Positions 12,574 through 23,734 of a stretch of 64,000 nt of DNA are shown here, piece by piece; the stretch's first letter is position 1, and each line of letters begins with the position of its first letter. The position numbers were made by a program, and so were the translations under genes. The DNA lies in the NCBI GenBank assembly GCA_028023455.1, contig JAQFVV010006622.1, forward strand, positions 62,001 to 126,000, given 5' to 3'. Origin of the DNA: Epiperipatus broadwayi (taxonomy: Eukaryota > Onychophora > Udeonychophora > Euonychophora > Peripatidae). The notes below the pieces were generated by a model, which saw only the letters and a list, made by a program, of their open reading frames with translations, made no database searches and had not been told where the DNA came from.

Positions 12574-13295
12574 TTTTATAAATAAGAAATAACCTTTCCT
12601 CGAAGTTTTTCTTAAGATCATGATTTTAACATTTAACCTTTTCGATCACGTGTCAACATTTACTAGTCCTAACTATTATTTATCCAATACCAATTTAGCT
12701 TTTAAAATCTTGTGTTGAGTTAATTCTTCTACTCTATATTACTTCTGTCTTTTTAGTTTAACTTCTTTACGTCTTAAGAGAAGCTTTCTGTCCCTTAATG
12801 TCAACTCTCTTAAAATAATATAACTTCAAAGTTCTTATGCATAGATAAAAAAAAACTCTTTGTCAGCTCAAGTTTGAGTTTTATCTTAATTCTTTTTAAG
12901 AGATATTTATTTCTCAAAGTTTAATTTATATAAGTTTTGCGTTAATAGTTGCTTATTAAACAGTTATGATTTTTTGTGGTAATCAATAGTAGAATAGTGG
13001 TCTCAGATGTTAAGATTCCAAGATCATTTGAAGAGTCTGTTGAATATGACTCTACGTTAATATTTTCAATTATCAAATGAACATCAGAGAAATTCATCAT
13101 TCAAAATTTTTATTACAATATGTGATTTTAACTGCATTTTGTAGCTGATTAGTAATACAAAAATGTTGTTTTCGTAATATTTTTTATATTAAATATATTT
13201 ATAATACTTTTCTTTAATTAGTTGCTTTAATAATTTTTTTAAATATTTAATATGAATTTTTTCTACAGTACAGGCTTTTTCATACCTGCACTTCT
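12574..13295. other. AT-rich DNA without a recognisable gene
   Basis: No conserved frame, RNA gene or repeat could be identified. Confidence 0.5.
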
Positions 13296-13299
13296 ATAT

Positions 13300-13372
13300 G
13301 TAATATATAGAGAGTTTGAACTCAGACTTTCACACAACCCTCAACCATCTATGCCATCTATGAGAAGTGTAA
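13300..13372 (-). repeat. F4 end fragment
   Basis: GAGTTTGAACTCAGACTTTC, then ACAACCCTCAACC, matches the inverted end of the F4 foldback at 40684-40730. Only the terminal part remains. Confidence 0.55.
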
Positions 13373-13748
13373 GCCAAAAATAAATGTAAATATGATACTA
13401 TAACTTCTATCCCCCCCCCTCATTAAATATCACATTTCAAACATGAATTTATGTACTATAATTACATTTACTTCCCAATTTAAATACTACACCTTTGTAT
13501 TTAAAAGTACATGTACTGATTTTTTTTCCAATTGCCTAGATGACATGGTTGACATGTGACATCCAACAAAAATTCATATATTCATTAATTCACCACAGAA
13601 AAAATAGGAATTTTCTATATAAAATTTATTTTTTAAACAAGGAAATGGAATTATAATCAATTTCTTTTAAAGTTTTACTCCAGACAAAACAAATTCTAAC
13701 ATACCTGCACACATATGTAAAATTTCAAAAGTTATTTTAGAACTGTTC

Positions 13749-13858
13749 TGTCAAGCATTGGTTGTCGCGAGGTCAGCGACAGCTGCTTTATAAACAGTTG
13801 TCCCGGGATAGCGGGTTCGCTTCCCCGCTGACGCTATGACACATCAGAAAAAAAAAAG
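13749..13858 (+). repeat. tRNA-like SINE, full copy
   Basis: A tRNA-shaped unit of about 92 nt is followed directly by CATCAG and an A-rich tail. The 5' GTCAAGC pairs loosely with the 3' GCTATGAC as an acceptor stem. GGTCAGCGACAG lies in the A-box position, the anticodon arm is GCTGC-TTTATAA-ACAGT, a type II variable arm follows, and GGGTTCGCTTCCCC is the B box/T arm. The same unit recurs at 24398, 29972, 44108 and 49596. The loop triplet differs between copies, so these are retroposed copies and not tRNA genes. Confidence 0.75.
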
Positions 13859-14855
13859 AAATTTAACAAACTATTTATTAGTTAGAATATAATAAAGTAT
13901 TATTAAATTATTTAAATATTTGTTTGTTTCAAATTAAAGCAACTTATTTAATAAATCTTTAGTTAAAAGTATATCTAGTGTATAATTGACTTTTAAGTTA
14001 CAAGTAAGATAAACTTTAATAAGAATATTAAATCTATGATTTTTAAACATTTATAATTACAGAATCTACTAAACTAATATTTTAAAACTAATCAAATTCA
14101 TCATATTTAAACTTATAAAGAAATATCTTACAATAACAATCTGTATAACTAGCAATTTATCTTGATAAATTATTTATAATGTTTAATATGCACACAGACT
14201 TATTTAAATAGAAAATAAGCTATATAAGTTTTTTTAAAAGATATACCAGCATAATACATAAACATAGTTGTGGATGCCGAACTTAAGGTTACAATATATA
14301 TAATAAATTAAAATCAATCAACACTTAGACAATCCCAATATCAATAACAAACAACTATCTCAATCTGTTGTCATGGCAACCTCCTTTTAACTATAAAGGT
14401 GGAATTCCATCTTTATTTTTGGTCCAATATATTTATATAGACACTAAAAAATTGCAACTTGACCTCAGAGATTGAAATTATCGATGCTAAGAAGTTTAAA
14501 TAAATCTCCTTAAACAGGTAAATATAATCTCTTTTGAATGCAAATTAATAAATAGTCAATTATAACATTTAAATTACAATTATAATTATAAAATTGCACC
14601 CAAAATATTACTTAAATGATAAGTATAAAAATGCTCAATGCTAAATGGGATTATAAGTAATCATAAAAATCAATCAACTCAAAGACAATCCCAATATCAA
14701 TAACAATGTCAATGTATATATGTATATACAACAAAATATTAATAGTTTACTTTTTAACAATGAATATCTGCACATCCATTTGTCAAACAATATTTGTGTA
14801 GCTTTTTAGGTTGGCTATAGAATAACAAAATACCCAAACTATGACTCATATTACA
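13859..14855. other. AT-rich DNA with a short direct repeat
   Basis: AGACAATCCCAATATCAATA occurs at about 14327 and again at about 14681, each preceded by AAATCAATCAAC. This may be upstream sequence of the PLE that follows. No gene seen. Confidence 0.4.
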
Positions 14856-14975
14856 TATATCACAATTAAAAAATAAAATATTTAGCCAACTGATAAAAAC
14901 TGAAAATGAGATGTGATCCCATAGATTAAACTTTTTATCAGTTGGCTAAATATTTTATTTTTTAATTGTGACATA
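14853..14975. repeat. Inverted repeat just upstream of the PLE
   Basis: Arms at about 14853-14901 and 14932-14983 are inverted complements. Each contains AAATATTTAGCCAACTGATAA or its complement and a CACAATTAAAA stretch, with about 30 bp between. The PLE reading frame begins immediately to the right, so the hairpin probably marks a junction made when the element inserted. Confidence 0.75.
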
Positions 14976-16150
14976 AGTAATATGGTTTGTTAAATTGCAA
15001 CGTAATTTCACAATGTTGTAATTTATCAAATCATATTATTGCTTTGATTAAACACTGTCTCTTGAACCCATATTTTGTATACAATGGACAGCATTACAGA
15101 CACGTTTTTGGTACTCCTATGGGCTCATCTATCTCAAGAGTAATAGCTGATTTATTCATGAAAAATATAGAAACTCATGCTTTAGAATCATCATCTTTAA
15201 AACCTCTTATTTGGCTCAGATACATAGATGACACTTTTGTCATATGGTAACATAGAAAAAAATAAATTAGATGATTTTTTCTTACATTTAAATGATATGC
15301 ATCCTTATATTAAATTTACAATGGAGAATGTTCTAGTCACCAGAACATCAAATAGTTTATCTTTTTCGATTTACAGAAAGAATACACACATGGACAGATA
15401 TTTACATTTACATTCTCATCATCACCCAACTCAGATAGTTTCCATAGCCAAAACTCTTTTAAATAGAGCAATTAACCTTTCAGATGAAACACATTTGAAA
15501 GAAGAAATAAATTATATTAATAGTGTTTTATTAGCAAATAGTTATAATTATAAATTTATTAAAAAAGCCTTATTTCAAGCCCAAAGTGGACAAAGTAGGA
15601 AACAAAAAGATGATAAATCAGCTATTAGGATTTAGGTTTCATATGTAAAAGGAACTACAGACAGTATTGGATGGATATTAAAACGTTATAATATAAATAC
15701 AGCATTTTCTACTCATCATAAGATCAACAATATAATAAGCAAGCCTAAGGATTTAATCCCTCTTGAATCTCGTTGTGTTTACTAAATCTCATGTGAAAAT
15801 TGTAAAGCTTCTTACATAGGTATGAGTAATCATTACATCAGTTTTAGGAGAGATAAGCATGCTAATGCAGTTAAACAACACTCATCATCATCAGCACTCT
15901 CACTCCATACTATAGATTCAGGTCATAAAATTGATTTTTCTAGTACCAGGATCATATCCAGATGTGATAATCTCTACCAATGCAAAATCAGAGAAACCAT
16001 TGAGATACTTAAAAGGCCAGATTGTATCAATAAGTGAGATTATACATGCAAACTTTCTCCTATTTGGAAATATTTTTTTAAAAAACATTCTTAATTTGAC
16101 ATTTTTGCTATTGGTGGAACTTTAACGTTTTTTTTCAAATCAGTGATTGT
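14976..16150 (+). pseudogene. Penelope-like element: RT core plus GIY-YIG endonuclease, broken
   Basis: The C-terminal half of a PLE polyprotein (RT copying RNA into DNA, with a C-terminal GIY-YIG nickase). The first frame, to 15250, has FVYNGQHYRHVFGTPMGS, the PLE primer-grip region, and the catalytic box LRYIDDTFVIW at about 15217-15249. A frameshift near 15240-15250 moves to a second frame (KLDDFFLHLNDMHPYIKF, then the connector). An in-frame TAG at 15633 and TAA at 15782 interrupt it. After the TAA, ISCENCKASYIGMSNHYISF and the downstream CINK end form the GIY-YIG module, at about 15785-16037. The N-terminal RT part is absent, so the copy is 5'-truncated. Both domains are still recognisable, suggesting moderate age. 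Confidence 0.85.
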
Positions 16151-16182
16151 AGCGCCCCTACAGTCGTCTTTCTACCTTTTAT

Positions 16183-16224
16183 CACCTAGTAGATGACTTG
16201 TGTTATCAAGTTGAAATGTCGTAT
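16183..16224 (+). ncRNA. Hammerhead-like hairpin in the PLE 3' tail (weak)
   Basis: Downstream of the PLE frame, UAGAUGA, a hairpin ACUUG-UGUUAU-CAAGU and UGAAAUGUC occur in hammerhead order. Two invariant core bases (C3, U4) are wrong and an extra base lies before GAAA, so only a family resemblance can be claimed. Similar tails occur on many retroelements without cleavage. Confidence 0.25.
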
Positions 16225-16277
16225 ATCAATATTTAAAATATTTTAACATGGATGAACCCACAAAATATGTCTTTTAT

Positions 16278-16360
16278 ATATAAACATTAAATTAAACATA
16301 GCTCAATATATATAAAGAAAGGAGTAAATCACCTCCCCCCCCCAGACAATGTAAATACTA
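16278..16360 (+). repeat. F5 dispersed repeat fragment
   Basis: ACATTAAATTAAACATAG, then GGAGTAAATCACCTCCCC, matches pieces at 46309 and 49858 and, in part, 46560 and 47650. At 16378-16426 an F1 end fragment (ATCACATGATCACC, TTATGGAGAGTTTTG) follows. Confidence 0.55.
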
Positions 16361-16426
16361 ATTAACTAATTAATAAGCATCACATGATCACCATTTCTTA
16401 TGGAGAGTTTTGACTTTGCTAACTAA

Positions 16427-17031
16427 ATACTACAAAATTATGTGATCTATTATCATTAATATGTATATAACTAGATTAATACAAGCATATTGTATTGAAT
16501 GCATCAGTGTTTAGCTAATAATGAATGTTAATTGGCCTTAATCTCTGTTAGTACTTGAATGGATAGCTTTCTGGAAACTCTGAGTACTGTTTGGTCAGCC
16601 ATTCTTTTGACGCGTATATGTGCCAAACTTAAAGACTATTAAATTAATTCCTTGTTTAAATTATCATTTTATTGCTTGAATTAGCCACAACTAAAATATA
16701 TGACTTCTTTTTTTAAAAAAGATAATAAAAAAACAATTTCCACTTTAATCAAATCTGCATTTGAATTCAATGTTGATGTATTCTTTTGAACAACAAAAGG
16801 AACTCTTTTTTTGATAAAAAAAAAAAAAGCTTCTAATAATTTTGTTTTTAACTGAACACTAGTTGGTCTTATTACACTTAAATATTAGTTGTGAAAACAT
16901 TAATAACATGTGTCAATGGGGGTATTATTTCTTTTTTCGGAAAATAATAATTAAAAACACAATAGAATGGAAATGTGTCAAAAAAAGAAGAAAAGTGAAA
17001 AAGGGAATAAACCGTAAGGTTCAATAAAATC
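16427..17031. other. AT-rich DNA without a recognisable gene
   Basis: Poly-A/T tracts and short frames only. Confidence 0.5.
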
Positions 17032-17198
17032 ACAGATTTAAAATAGTCAAAATAAAAGTCATAGATCATTTCATAGATCACATGACCCTATCTCTTAAGC
17101 TTGTAAGTTATAAACAGTGAGGATTGCCAATTCCTCTACAAGCTTTATGATAAATGCTTAGCCAGAGCCAGCACTTAAAATATCTCTGTCAGGAACCC

Positions 17199-17256
17199 CT
17201 CCCCAAACCCCTGACCATGGTTTCGTGCTTTGGCACTCCTCAGAGAGGTGTCAGGG
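17199..17256 (-). ncRNA. Type I hammerhead ribozyme (F2, inverted unit)
   Basis: Read on the minus strand: helix I strand CCUCU (17244-17248), CUGAGGA (17237-17243, N7=G is allowed), helix II GUGC-CAAA-GCAC (17225-17236), GAAA (17221-17224), a very short helix III ACC-AU-GGU, cleavage-site C17 at 17213, then AGGGG pairing with CCUCU. All invariant core bases are present. The short helix III is typical of ribozymes that cleave better as dimers. Confidence 0.85.
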
Positions 17257-17741
17257 TAGGTTCAGACACTAGATCTAAAAATACCAACCCAAAGCTAAGC
17301 ACTTAGCTAAAAGTTATCTATTGAGTGGAAAATCTGAAATTTTCAGACATGTACATGTCTTCAAACCCAGCTATCCAACTCAAATAGCTATATGGGGCTG
17401 ATAGATCTTCAGCCATGCCACATAGTAGTAGTCATAGCAATATAAAATTGCATAAGACTTTTTGGCAGAGACTATAAATAGTCAAAATAAAAGTCATAGA
17501 TCATTTCATAGATCACATGACCCTATCTCTTAAGCTTGTAAGTTATAAACAGTGAGGTTTATATTGCTATGACTACTACTATGTGGCATGGCTGAAGATC
17601 TATCAGCCCCATATAGCTATTTGAGTTGGATAGCTGGGTTTGAAGACATGTACATGTCTGAAAATTTCAGATTTTCCACTCAATAGATAACTTTTAGCTA
17701 AGTGCTTAGCTTTGGGTTGGTATTTTTAGATCTAGTGTCTG

Positions 17742-17806
17742 AACCTACCCTGACACCTCTCTGAGGAGTGCCAAAGCACGAAACCATGGTCAGGGGTTTG
17801 GGGAGG
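17742..17806 (+). ncRNA. Type I hammerhead ribozyme (F2, tandem unit 1)
   Basis: CUGAGGA 17761-17767, helix II 17768-17779 (GUGC-CAAA-GCAC), GAAA 17780-17783, helix III ACC-AU-GGU, C17 at 17791. Helix I pairs CCUCU (17756-17760) with AGGGG (17792-17796). The core is complete. Confidence 0.85.
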
Positions 17807-18151
17807 GGTTCCTGACAGAGATATTTTAAGTGCTGGCTCTGGCTAAGCATTTATCACCTCACTGTTTATAACTTACAAGCTTAAGAGATAGGGTCATGTG
17901 ATCTATGAAATGATCTATGACTTTTATTTTGACTATTTATAGTCTCTGCCAAAAAGTCTTATGCAATTTTATATTGCTATGACTACTACTATGTGGCATG
18001 GCTGAAGATCTATCAGCCCCATATAGCTATTTGAGTTGGATAGCTGGATTTGAAGACATGTACATGTCTGAAAATTTCAGATTTTCCACTCAATAGATAA
18101 CTTTTAGCTAAGTGCTTAGCTTTGGGTTGGTATTTTTAGATCTAGTGTCTG

Positions 18152-18215
18152 AACCTACCCTGACACCTCTCTGAGGAGTGCCAAAGCACGAAACCATGGT
18201 CAGGGTTGGGGAGGG
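18152..18215 (+). ncRNA. Type I hammerhead ribozyme (F2, tandem unit 2)
   Basis: CUGAGGA 18171-18177, helix II 18178-18189, GAAA 18190-18193, C17 at 18201. Helix I is one pair shorter than in the neighbouring units because a G is missing downstream (AGGGU). The core is otherwise complete. Confidence 0.83.
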
Positions 18216-18584
18216 GTTCCTGACAGAAATATTTTAAGTGCTGGCTCTGGCTAAGCATTTATCATAAAGCTTGTAGAGGAATTGGCAATCCTCACTGTTT
18301 ATAACTTACAAGCTTAAGAGATAGGGTCATGTGATCTATGAAATGATCTATGACTTTTATTTTGACTATTTATAGTCTCTGCCAAAAAGTCTTATGCAAT
18401 TTTATATTGCTATGACTACTACTATGTGGCATGGCTGAAGATCTATCAGCCCCATATAGCTATTTGAGTTGGATAGCTGGGTTTGAAGACATGTACATGT
18501 CTGAAAATTTCAGATTTTCCACTCAATAGATAACTTTTAGCTAAGTGCTTAGCTTTGGGTTGGTATTTTTAGATCTAGTGTCTG

Positions 18585-18650
18585 AACCTACCCTGACACC
18601 TCTCTGAGGAGTGCCAAAGCACGAAACCATGGTCAGGGGTTTGGGGAGGG
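18585..18650 (+). ncRNA. Type I hammerhead ribozyme (F2, tandem unit 3)
   Basis: CUGAGGA 18604-18610, helix II 18611-18622, GAAA 18623-18626, helix III ACC-AU-GGU, C17 at 18634, helix I CCUCU/AGGGG. Same sequence as unit 1 across the core. Confidence 0.85.
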
Positions 18651-18914
18651 GTTCCTGACAGAGATATTTTAAGTGCTGGCTCTGGCTAAGCATTTATCAT
18701 AAAGCTTGTAGAGGAATTGGCAATCCTCACTGTTTACAGATTTAAAATGTTTTTTTTTTCTCTCTTTTTAATTTGTTTCTATTAATATTTTTTTAAATAC
18801 AGATAGTTTTTATGGAAATAAATAAATAATTTTTTTTTTTTAGCAATTTTTGAATTAAAAAACTATGTTTCAGTGGAATAGAAAATTAGATAGAACATTA
18901 ACAAATGAATTCCA

Positions 18915-19130
18915 ATCCATGTATATGAAAGATTGTGACCTGGGCCAACTGATGAGTGCTGGTTTAGCACGAAATGCATCTTGGGGTCCTTTGTCTTTTA
19001 TTGTATCTTTATTTATGTGTATTTAAAAAGAATGGGGAAGTATGGAGATGTTTATTATATCTATAAAGATATTACATACGGGACAGAGAAAGGTGAATAA
19101 CTTCGTGTGAGTAAATTTAAAAAATCAGAT
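18915..19130 (+). repeat. F4 repeat, 5'-truncated copy
   Basis: About 200 bp with the F4 hammerhead followed by TTTGTCTTTTATTGTATC; upstream F4 blocks are missing. It sits about 170 bp right of the F2 composite and is outside its target duplication, so it is a separate insertion. Boundaries are approximate. Confidence 0.6.
18936..18992 (+). ncRNA. Hammerhead ribozyme, best copy in the window (F4)
   Basis: CUGAUGA 18949-18955, helix II 18956-18970 GUGCU-GGUUU-AGCAC (five pairs), GAAA 18971-18974, helix III AU-GC-AU, C17 at 18980. Helix I: CCAA (18945-18948) pairs with UUGG (18981-18984), and further out GG pairs with CC across an internal loop, as in type I ribozymes with loop contacts. Every conserved core base is the consensus one. 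Confidence 0.88.
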
Positions 19131-21295
19131 ATATTAATCTTTGATTGAGGTTTAAAGTTTATATCTGTGCTAGAGATAATCTCTAATTTCGAAAATGATT
19201 AGTAATAATCATTAGTGTATTTATCTGAAATGGATGGCGTCAAAGTTGTGAGTGGAGGGAGTTTGACAATGGTAAATGAAAATGTAACAAGTAACATGAT
19301 TGATAGTTTAAAAAGACTCAATAACTTAAATAGAGATGTGCAGCAGAAACATAAAAAGAAATATCTAAAATACAATGTACATTCTTTCAAACCTTGAGAT
19401 ACTAGAATAATATGTGCGCTAAAGCAAAAAGTATACATATGAAGATAATGACCCATGATAATGAGTTTAAAATATTTGCTGTATTCTTCTTTTAATATGT
19501 CTGTTTTAAATTGGACATTAGCAAAGAGTATACAAAAAGAGGAACTCAGCAAACATTTTAATTGGGATATGTTCTGTCTGACTGAATGCAGTGATGTAAT
19601 GATGGACTTTTAATATCTAGTTCCATACATTGCAGCCTGGGTCTGTGTGTTTTGAGCGATGATATCAAGGCAGTCACAGCAGCTAAAGTTCTATGCTCAA
19701 AGTTCTTGCAAGTTCCTAAGCAATAAAACCACTCTGTTCTTTTAATGGTGACTGGGAAATTGATGTTTTGAAAGTTTAGGGTATACCAAAATTAGCAAAT
19801 AATTAATTTCTTAGGTGATCATATCACATTTGAACACCAGAAAAAACAAGGTTAATACTATTCAAAGATCTTCAACTCTCTAATTCACTACTTTTTGTGC
19901 TAACTCATATAAATCTATTCTGAAGTTATGGTACTAGAATTAAACTCTTGTTTAATAACTTTTAAGTAAAAAAATACTTTCAAGGCAGCTACTGATATGC
20001 CTGCAAAAAGTCAGTGCATTTTTTATTATTTACTGATTTGTGATCTTAGAATTACTTCATTATTTAATATTTTGCTCATCCATTTAAAATTAAATTTTCA
20101 AGAGCAGTTCTTTTCATACTATCCTAAAGCCATCTATCGTAATTTGAAAAAGCAATGGATACTAGATTATACAGTGCTATAACATCTTTATCTTAGACTG
20201 GTTTCTGATGTTAGTGTTTATCAGTGAAAACTAGGATTAAAAGCTAAAACTAATAAACTTTTGTATATTTCATAATCTTTTACTTTTTTATATTGTTTAA
20301 ACTAATAACTTTAAATTAAAAAAACCTAATATTTAAAATCTAAGCATATATATATATATATATATGACATCAAGTCAGATTCTATATATATATATATATA
20401 TTAGAGATTTCAACTTTATACCAATTGTAGGTCATTTTTATCTTTTGAATGAAACATTACTAACAACAACGTCACATAACTTTCTCAAATTTTGGGGACA
20501 ATCCAGAACATGTATTGGGATAAAAATACAGCACTATTACCATGGGTATTTAAATGTGCAGTAGATGTCTCTAGGATTGATACAGTAGAATGGCTTTAAG
20601 AAAGATATGAGAAATTGGTTTGATACCATTGTTCATATAAATTAGTTGATAAGCTTACAAGTTGAGCTCAATGTTTATGGATTAATAACCAACCACAAAA
20701 ATCTTACTTTCCTCAACCAACAACAGCATTAATGTGTTAAGTTTGTCACTTTGATAAATGAACATTACTTCAGCTTAGAATTTCTTGATGCAATAACAAA
20801 GTGATAATAAAATAATTTCTAAATATTATAATATGAGGTATTGTAAGTCTCTAGAAATCAGAGCAGATGTTGAGATGGTTGACAAACTAATTTTTGGTTG
20901 ATGGACATGCAGCATACATTTTTTTCTTTTACTATTTCTATGCCACTTTCTGTAAGCTTTAGGAAGTAGTAATGACCAGATGTTGTTCTTCAATAAATTC
21001 TAATTTTTATGTTGTGCTACACAATTTATGGCTTTCATCAGTGAGAGATTTTGGATTTTGGAACAGTTTAACTGGAACTTTAGGATCTAATGCATCTTCC
21101 TTCTGATAACATTCTTTACTTTTCTGCTATACAATCAAGCTATCAGATCAAATTAAAAAACATATAAGGTTATTCAATTTCGGCCAATTTGCGTGTATAA
21201 ACTACCTAGATCTAAACCAATTCAGTTTCTATACATTATGGTCTCTCTATCAATTATTATAGCTTTATTAGTCATTTAATAATTAACAAATCCTT
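19131..21295. other. AT-rich DNA; possible eroded coding traces, no family identified
   Basis: Short frames at 19215-19397 (+), 19997-20182 (+) and 20430-20770 (+, with stops) have mixed, protein-like composition, but none shows a motif that could be named. A relic of a DNA transposon or LINE is possible. (AT)n runs lie at 20346-20365 and 20383-20402. Confidence 0.3.
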
Positions 21296-21299
21296 ATTT

Positions 21300-21445
21300 T
21301 ATGCTGTTCTATCCAGATAACCCAGACTAGTTTCAAGCTTATGGAATTCATTAGTGGTTAAATTTGGATTCCAGATGCACCAACCCAAAATCCAAAGTAT
21401 CCTCTTTGATGAAGGCCATAAGCTTGAATCTAGTCTGAGAAAATT
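21300..21445. repeat. F1 core foldback fragment
   Basis: The F1 ribozyme block occurs inverted (CCAGACTAGTTTCAAGCTTA near 21316) and then forward (GATGAAGGCCATAAGCTTGA near 21403), with diverged cores. A head-to-head F1 pair reduced to its middle; not expected to cleave. Confidence 0.65.
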
Positions 21446-23010
21446 GGATATAACATAACATAGGGATTTATTAAATATTATTATTTGGAATCTATTACTT
21501 ACCAAAGCTTACAGTAAGTAGAATAAAGATAGTGAAAGAAAAATTGATGCTATGTAGACAGCAATATATAAGCTGGAATTATGTAACATTTCATTGGATG
21601 ATAGATTTTTATAATTTTCTGTATTAATAATAAAAAATTATATGTAAATAAAATCAAAAGAATAGAAATCATAAGACATTATCAAATTAAAAAAAAAACG
21701 TATGCCAAAAGTTTATTAATTTATTCAAATTTATAAAGATGATAGATACATGCAGCCTAATATAATAAAAGGCCATGTCCAATTACAATCACATTTTTTA
21801 TTTCTTAAAATCAATACTTTAAAACTCAGCTGATAAATAAACTTTGAATGTTTAGTGTCTAATTAAATACTAATTTCCCAATAGCTAGATATTTTAGCAA
21901 TGATTTTTCCACATATCACCTCCCCTGTTTGTATCATATATATAATTTAAGATTAATATTTGAATGATTTTGAACCCCAGATGTTAGGATGTTTAGCAAG
22001 TTCACTAACCATTATATTATTAAACTGTTCAATGAAAACAAATTTAAATAAATATAAACAACTAAGAATAGGTTTCTTTAAATGTTAAAAAAATATAGTT
22101 CTAATGTAAATACACAAATGTAGATCAATAATTGTTATGCTAAATATATAACTTAGCTCACTAAAACTGGACAGGCAAGCACCATCATATAGTAAAACAG
22201 ACAACATAAAAAGTGGTTCAATGTATAAATACAGATTAAAACTAAACTCAACTGCTATAAATTTGAATTTGGTGTTTAATGAGAATCCAAATTGGTTTTA
22301 ACTTTTGAAGAGTTAAAGATTTAACACAATTTTTGTGATTTGCATAACTATGACCTATTTATGCTGGCGATAGATATAAATTACCACATTCACCTGAAGA
22401 TAAAACTCTCTGGAGTATAATACAGTGCTTAGTTGATGAAGCTGTCACGTTAGATTAATGACAAAAGATTTATCAGTATAATAAAAGAGCCATTTTTATC
22501 AAGTAGAGAAAAAATAATAAAAAAAAGAAAAGATCGAATCTATTTCTTTGCAGAAATATATATGCATACTATATCAAAAAGTTTTATAAAACATTAGGAA
22601 CATAACTGTCAGTAAACATATCTATACATATATATATTTACAGCGGTATTTATTTATTTTACTTTAGAGACAAAAAATTATTTCAAACAGATTTTCATAA
22701 TATTATTTCCTTCTGGTAAAACACAGGGTTCAATGCATACCCAGTGTCTAAATTTTGCTCACATTAAAAAAAAACCTTAAAGTTTTGAAGCCATGCTTTC
22801 TTTCTTACTTAATAATATTCATCTGAGACAATATTCGTAATTATATATATAGTAACATCTCATGTAAGCCAATTGGAGGCATCTTTGATATTTTGTTGAA
22901 TGAGTGGAATATATCAAATGAAGCATCACATGGTCTTTATAAAATAGCAAAGAAGAGATGATTATATTACTATCAAAGATAAATTAAATGTTAATCTAGT
23001 ACATTACTTA
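21446..23010. other. AT-rich DNA; one tRNA-like trace
   Basis: No gene seen. On the minus strand near 21965-22030, ATAATGGTTAGTGAAC and GGGTTCAAAATC are spaced like A and B boxes, which could be an eroded tRNA-derived SINE. Confidence 0.3.
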
Positions 23011-23013
23011 TAT

Positions 23014-23378
23014 AGTATGGAGAGATGCATGTTGGGAGTATCAAGAAGAGATCAAAAGTAAAATATAGGGGTGAGAGATTAACCGGGTGTTACTGTCATT
23101 ATTGAAAGAATTAAGAGACTATAGTGGGGTTGGTCTGGACACATTTCTAGAAGAGATGATAATAGATGGACAATTGAAATATTAAACTGGTTTCCAAGAG
23201 ATTGTGAAAGATGTAGAAAGTTATAACATGTGGGGGAGGGGGGATGGATTAAATAAGAAAGTGTGGAGAGTGACATGATGAAGAGAGGCTAAAGATAGAA
23301 AAGTCAGATTGATCTTGGAAAAACTTTCATCTGCAGAGGATTAATAATGATTTAAAATGATGATGATAATGATAGCTC
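23014..23378 (+). pseudogene. RTE-clade LINE, 3' end fragment
   Basis: Matches the last about 340 bp of the RTE copy at 32920-33265: TATGGAGAGATGCATGTTGG, GAGATGATAATAGATGG, CAATTGAAATATTAAACTGG, and an ATGATGATGATAATGAT tail. The peptide corresponds to the conserved RTE C-terminus, but stops and indels break it. A 5'-truncated, dead copy. Confidence 0.8.
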
Positions 23379-23734
23379 CAAAATTATATGGCTTAAATTC
23401 AAAAGATTAGAATATCTGTTATTTTAAACTGATAACTTGGATAAAATGATATAAAGCACAACAAATGAAAACCATTGGAAGACTGGTGTACTTCATTATG
23501 TATTAAAAAAAGGTCAATCCCAGAAAATAAGTAGGAAAATAGTTTGTTACAACCATCTAATTATTAATCTGTATGCAATAGCTGTGAACTGTGTGTAAAA
23601 ACATTATGTTATCTTGTTTTCAAATGGAGATTAGTTACAAGTTAAAGTAGTTGAGTGGTTTTCATTGCTGAGTCTATTTGAACTTTGAGTAATGATTTAA
23701 TATCATGTAACAACTACAAAAATTTTATATCATG

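Larger units (their letters stand above)
17032..18748. mobile_element. F2 retrozyme-like composite: one inverted plus three tandem ribozyme units
   Basis: A single insertion is bounded by an exact 13-bp direct repeat ACAGATTTAAAAT (17032-17044 and 18736-18748). Inside, 17045-17556 is one unit in minus orientation. From about 17557 to 18735 are three plus-orientation units in tandem, the last ending in CTCACTGTTTA. The ribozyme cores lie 410 and 433 bp apart; the shorter period reflects loss of about 23 bp near 17854. Units are nearly identical, so amplification or template switching was recent. Each unit has blocks GTCTCTGCCAAAAAGTC, CTGAAGATCTATCAGCCCC, GAAGACATGTACATGTCTG, the hammerhead, and AGGGTCATGTGATCTATG. 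There is no open frame. Non-autonomous; it resembles animal retrozymes or PLE terminal repeats. Confidence 0.9.

Noticed and set aside
12386-12592. Pro/Gly-rich frame of 68 codons
   Set aside because: Lies over the G/C-homopolymer SINE copy and has no gene-like features.
13749-13858. Functional tRNA gene
   Set aside because: Multiple copies with different anticodon-loop triplets, mismatched acceptor stems, A tails and target duplications identify retroposed SINEs.
20430-20770. Possible DNA-transposon (hAT-like) transposase relic
   Set aside because: Peptides look protein-like but no catalytic or zinc-finger motif could be pinned down; left as unassigned.
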